DNA from: Commensalibacter papalotli (ex Servin-Garciduenas et al. 2014)
GTDB taxonomy: Bacteria > Pseudomonadota > Alphaproteobacteria > Acetobacterales > Acetobacteraceae
Assembly (NCBI RefSeq): GCF_000527695.1
Contig: NZ_ATSX01000003.1
Span: forward strand, 62,001-126,000
Length of the DNA stretch: 64,000 bases
Reading direction: 5' to 3'
Shown here: one piece after another, positions 62,750 through 64,000 of the stretch
Position numbering within the stretch: the stretch's first letter is position 1
Layout of the letters: every line of letters begins with the position of its first letter
Translations under genes and position numbers: made by a program
The notes under the pieces: model-generated
What the model was told of the DNA's origin: nothing
The model's database searches: none
Seen by the model: only the letters and a program-made list of their open reading frames with translations

Positions 62750-63174
62750 TTTTCAGCTCCCAAGCCGGAAAACCGGCGTTTAAAATACAACAAATTGGAT
62801 ATTTATTTAAGATAAATAATATTATACGACAAGAGTAAAATCATCTTTTAAATAATAAAATATATTTCGTAAGAATAATTTTATTTAAAATCTTGTAAGT
62901 ATATAATTTAGGAAACACCATAATATAATTCTATAAAAAGGGTAAATTTTTACACAAAACACTCCCTCTTATTCTATATGGTGATATATATATCACATAA
63001 ATATCATGTGATTTTTAAAAAACAATATTAAAATGATCGAATATACTGTTTATTGAATAAAGATTGGTATAATTAGAAGTTTCAATCTAGTATTAAACAG
63101 TTTAATACAATTTTATGAAATACAAATGTTCCGCTCATTTGTATCCTTGTGTAACCAAACGGATGAGATCAAAC
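62750..63174. promoter_or_regulatory. Divergent hpnH/dxs intergenic region with several dyads
   Basis: The 425-bp gap holds three dyads. GTGATATATATATCAC (62981-62996) is a perfect 16-bp palindrome, whose right half pairs again with ATGTGAT at 63004-63012 (ATCACAT-7-ATGTGAT). A 19-bp dyad GTATTAAA-CAG-TTTAATAC lies at 63090-63108. TACAAATG/CATTTGTA (63121-63143) would form a hairpin in the dxs leader. The first resembles a CRP/FNR-type site. There is no other gene. Confidence 0.5.
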
Positions 63175-64000
63175 ATGGATGAACAACCCGAAAATCCTAA
63201 AAATCAAACCAATCCTTTAGGAAATGAATCGGCCAAATTCATTAAATCTATTCCTACCTATGGGCGCTTTCCCCTGCTGGATCATATTCAATATCCAGTT
63301 GATTTGAACAACTTATCTATCGAACAACTTGAACAAGTTGCTCGAGAACTGCGCGCAGAAACAATCGATGTTGTTTCAACAACTGGCGGGCATTTAGGCG
63401 CGTCTTTAGGTGTTGTTGAACTCACCGTTGCTTTACATGCAGTCTTTGATACACCCAGAGATTCCTTAATTTGGGACGTGGGACATCAAGCATACCCTCA
63501 TAAAATCCTGACTGGACGCAGAGAATTAATTCGTACTCTGCGCCAACCTGGTGGATTGTCTGGTTTTACTAAACGCTCAGAAAGCATTTACGATCCATTT
63601 GGTGCAGCACACTCATCAACCTCTATTTCTGCTGCCTTGGGGATTGCTGTTGCTAATCATTACAAAGCAAAACATGATCCAAGTTACAAAGAACGTAGCG
63701 CAATTGCTGTAATTGGTGATGGCTCTATTACGGCGGGAATGGCTTATGAAGCCATGAATAATGCTGCTGTTGCAGGTCCTGGTGCTGAAAATCTTATTGT
63801 TATTTTAAATGATAACGAAATGTCGATTTCACAACCTGTCGGATCAATGTCTGTTTATCTGTCACAGCTTTTATCTTCTCGTCATTTCCTTGGACTTCGT
63901 GACCTTGCTGCCCGAGTAGCCAGCAAGCTTCCTGAAAGCATCGAAAAAAGAGCGAAAAGAGCAGAGGAATATGCACGCTCTATGATGACGGGTGGAACCT
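63175..64000 (+). CDS. dxs: 1-deoxy-D-xylulose-5-phosphate synthase Dxs (5' part)
   Basis: Dxs is the thiamine-diphosphate enzyme that starts the MEP isoprenoid pathway from pyruvate and glyceraldehyde 3-phosphate. About 275 residues are visible before the window ends. They include [20 protein letters not shown] near residue 70, [16 protein letters not shown] near 100, and the ThDP-binding [17 protein letters not shown] near 180. The start at 63175 follows GGATGAG; an in-frame ATG at 63163 is possible but lacks a ribosome site. Confidence 0.95.
   Translation, partial: MDEQPENPKNQTNPLGNESAKFIKSIPTYGRFPLLDHIQYPVDLNNLSIEQLEQVARELRAETIDVVSTTGGHLGASLGVVELTVALHAVFDTPRDSLIWDVGHQAYPHKILTGRRELIRTLRQPGGLSGFTKRSESIYDPFGAAHSSTSISAALGIAVANHYKAKHDPSYKERSAIAVIGDGSITAGMAYEAMNNAAVAGPGAENLIVILNDNEMSISQPVGSMSVYLSQLLSSRHFLGLRDLAARVASKLPESIEKRAKRAEEYARSMMTGGT

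Noticed and set aside
1-64000. CRISPR arrays, tRNA or rRNA genes, insertion sequences, phage genes, attachment sites
   Set aside because: Looked for by eye on both strands: no regularly spaced repeats, no tRNA-like cloverleaf text, no transposase or integrase frames. The only tandem repeats are those inside coding regions.

Overview
The window reads as chromosomal DNA of an AT-rich alphaproteobacterium, most likely an acetic acid bacterium (Acetobacteraceae). The hopanoid gene hpnH sits next to dxs, the DksA is of the one-cysteine alphaproteobacterial kind, and there are an OprB-type sugar porin and a full aerobic-type cobalamin gene set. The strong AT bias, short intergenic spaces and many ATGA overlaps suggest an insect-associated lineage such as Commensalibacter. 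The genus is inference from gene content and composition; no database was searched.

Layout: 1-3.2 kb is a dapF-mtaB-ftsY operon. 3.3-7.2 kb is an AT-rich accessory patch (two methyltransferases, an extradiol-type dioxygenase, small exported or membrane proteins, a D-lyxose isomerase-like cupin). 7.5-12.6 kb holds a DEAD-box helicase with a tandem-repeat Arg/Gly-rich tail, two exported Gln/Lys-rich proteins and an exported S10 peptidase. 12.6-44 kb is dominated by adenosylcobalamin synthesis. Its modules are cobD, cbiB, cobQ-cobO-cobU, a cobalamin riboswitch with a Ni/Co transporter, cobJ-I-H-G-N with cobW, cobK, cobL-E-M, cbiD, cobB-T-S and the cobC phosphatase. Unrelated genes lie between them (dehydrogenase, hydrolase, porin, kinase) along with three broken small genes. 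44-49.5 kb carries a 51-aa membrane protein, speE, speD, dksA, panC, a DUF2272 lipoprotein and a rhodanese. 49.7-52.5 kb is an OmpR/EnvZ-type two-component pair and a YqaA-like membrane protein. 52.5-64 kb holds ispE with a TPR protein, a uracil-DNA glycosylase-like gene, a lytic transglycosylase, a CNNM/CorC protein, aspA, hpnH and the start of dxs.

How the genes work together: the cob genes cover nearly all of the route from precorrin-2 to adenosylcobalamin. CobG (oxygen-dependent ring contraction) and CobN (late cobalt chelatase) mark the aerobic branch, yet the C1 methyltransferase is the CbiD type and no CobF is present. Not seen here: the uroporphyrinogen methyltransferase, the chelatase partners CobS/CobT, a cobalt reductase and bluB. 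The only cobalamin riboswitch I see controls the metal transporter. IspE, Dxs and HpnH link isoprenoid supply to hopanoid membrane lipids; SpeD and SpeE make spermidine.

I found no tRNA, rRNA, CRISPR array, insertion sequence, phage or obvious defence locus. The least ordinary features are the triple-nonsense lipoprotein pseudogene, the two single-base frameshifted genes, the repeat-expanded helicase tail, the 22-bp divergent gap between cbiD and cobB, the operator-like dyads upstream of dxs, and an orphan terminator after a 370-bp geneless stretch.
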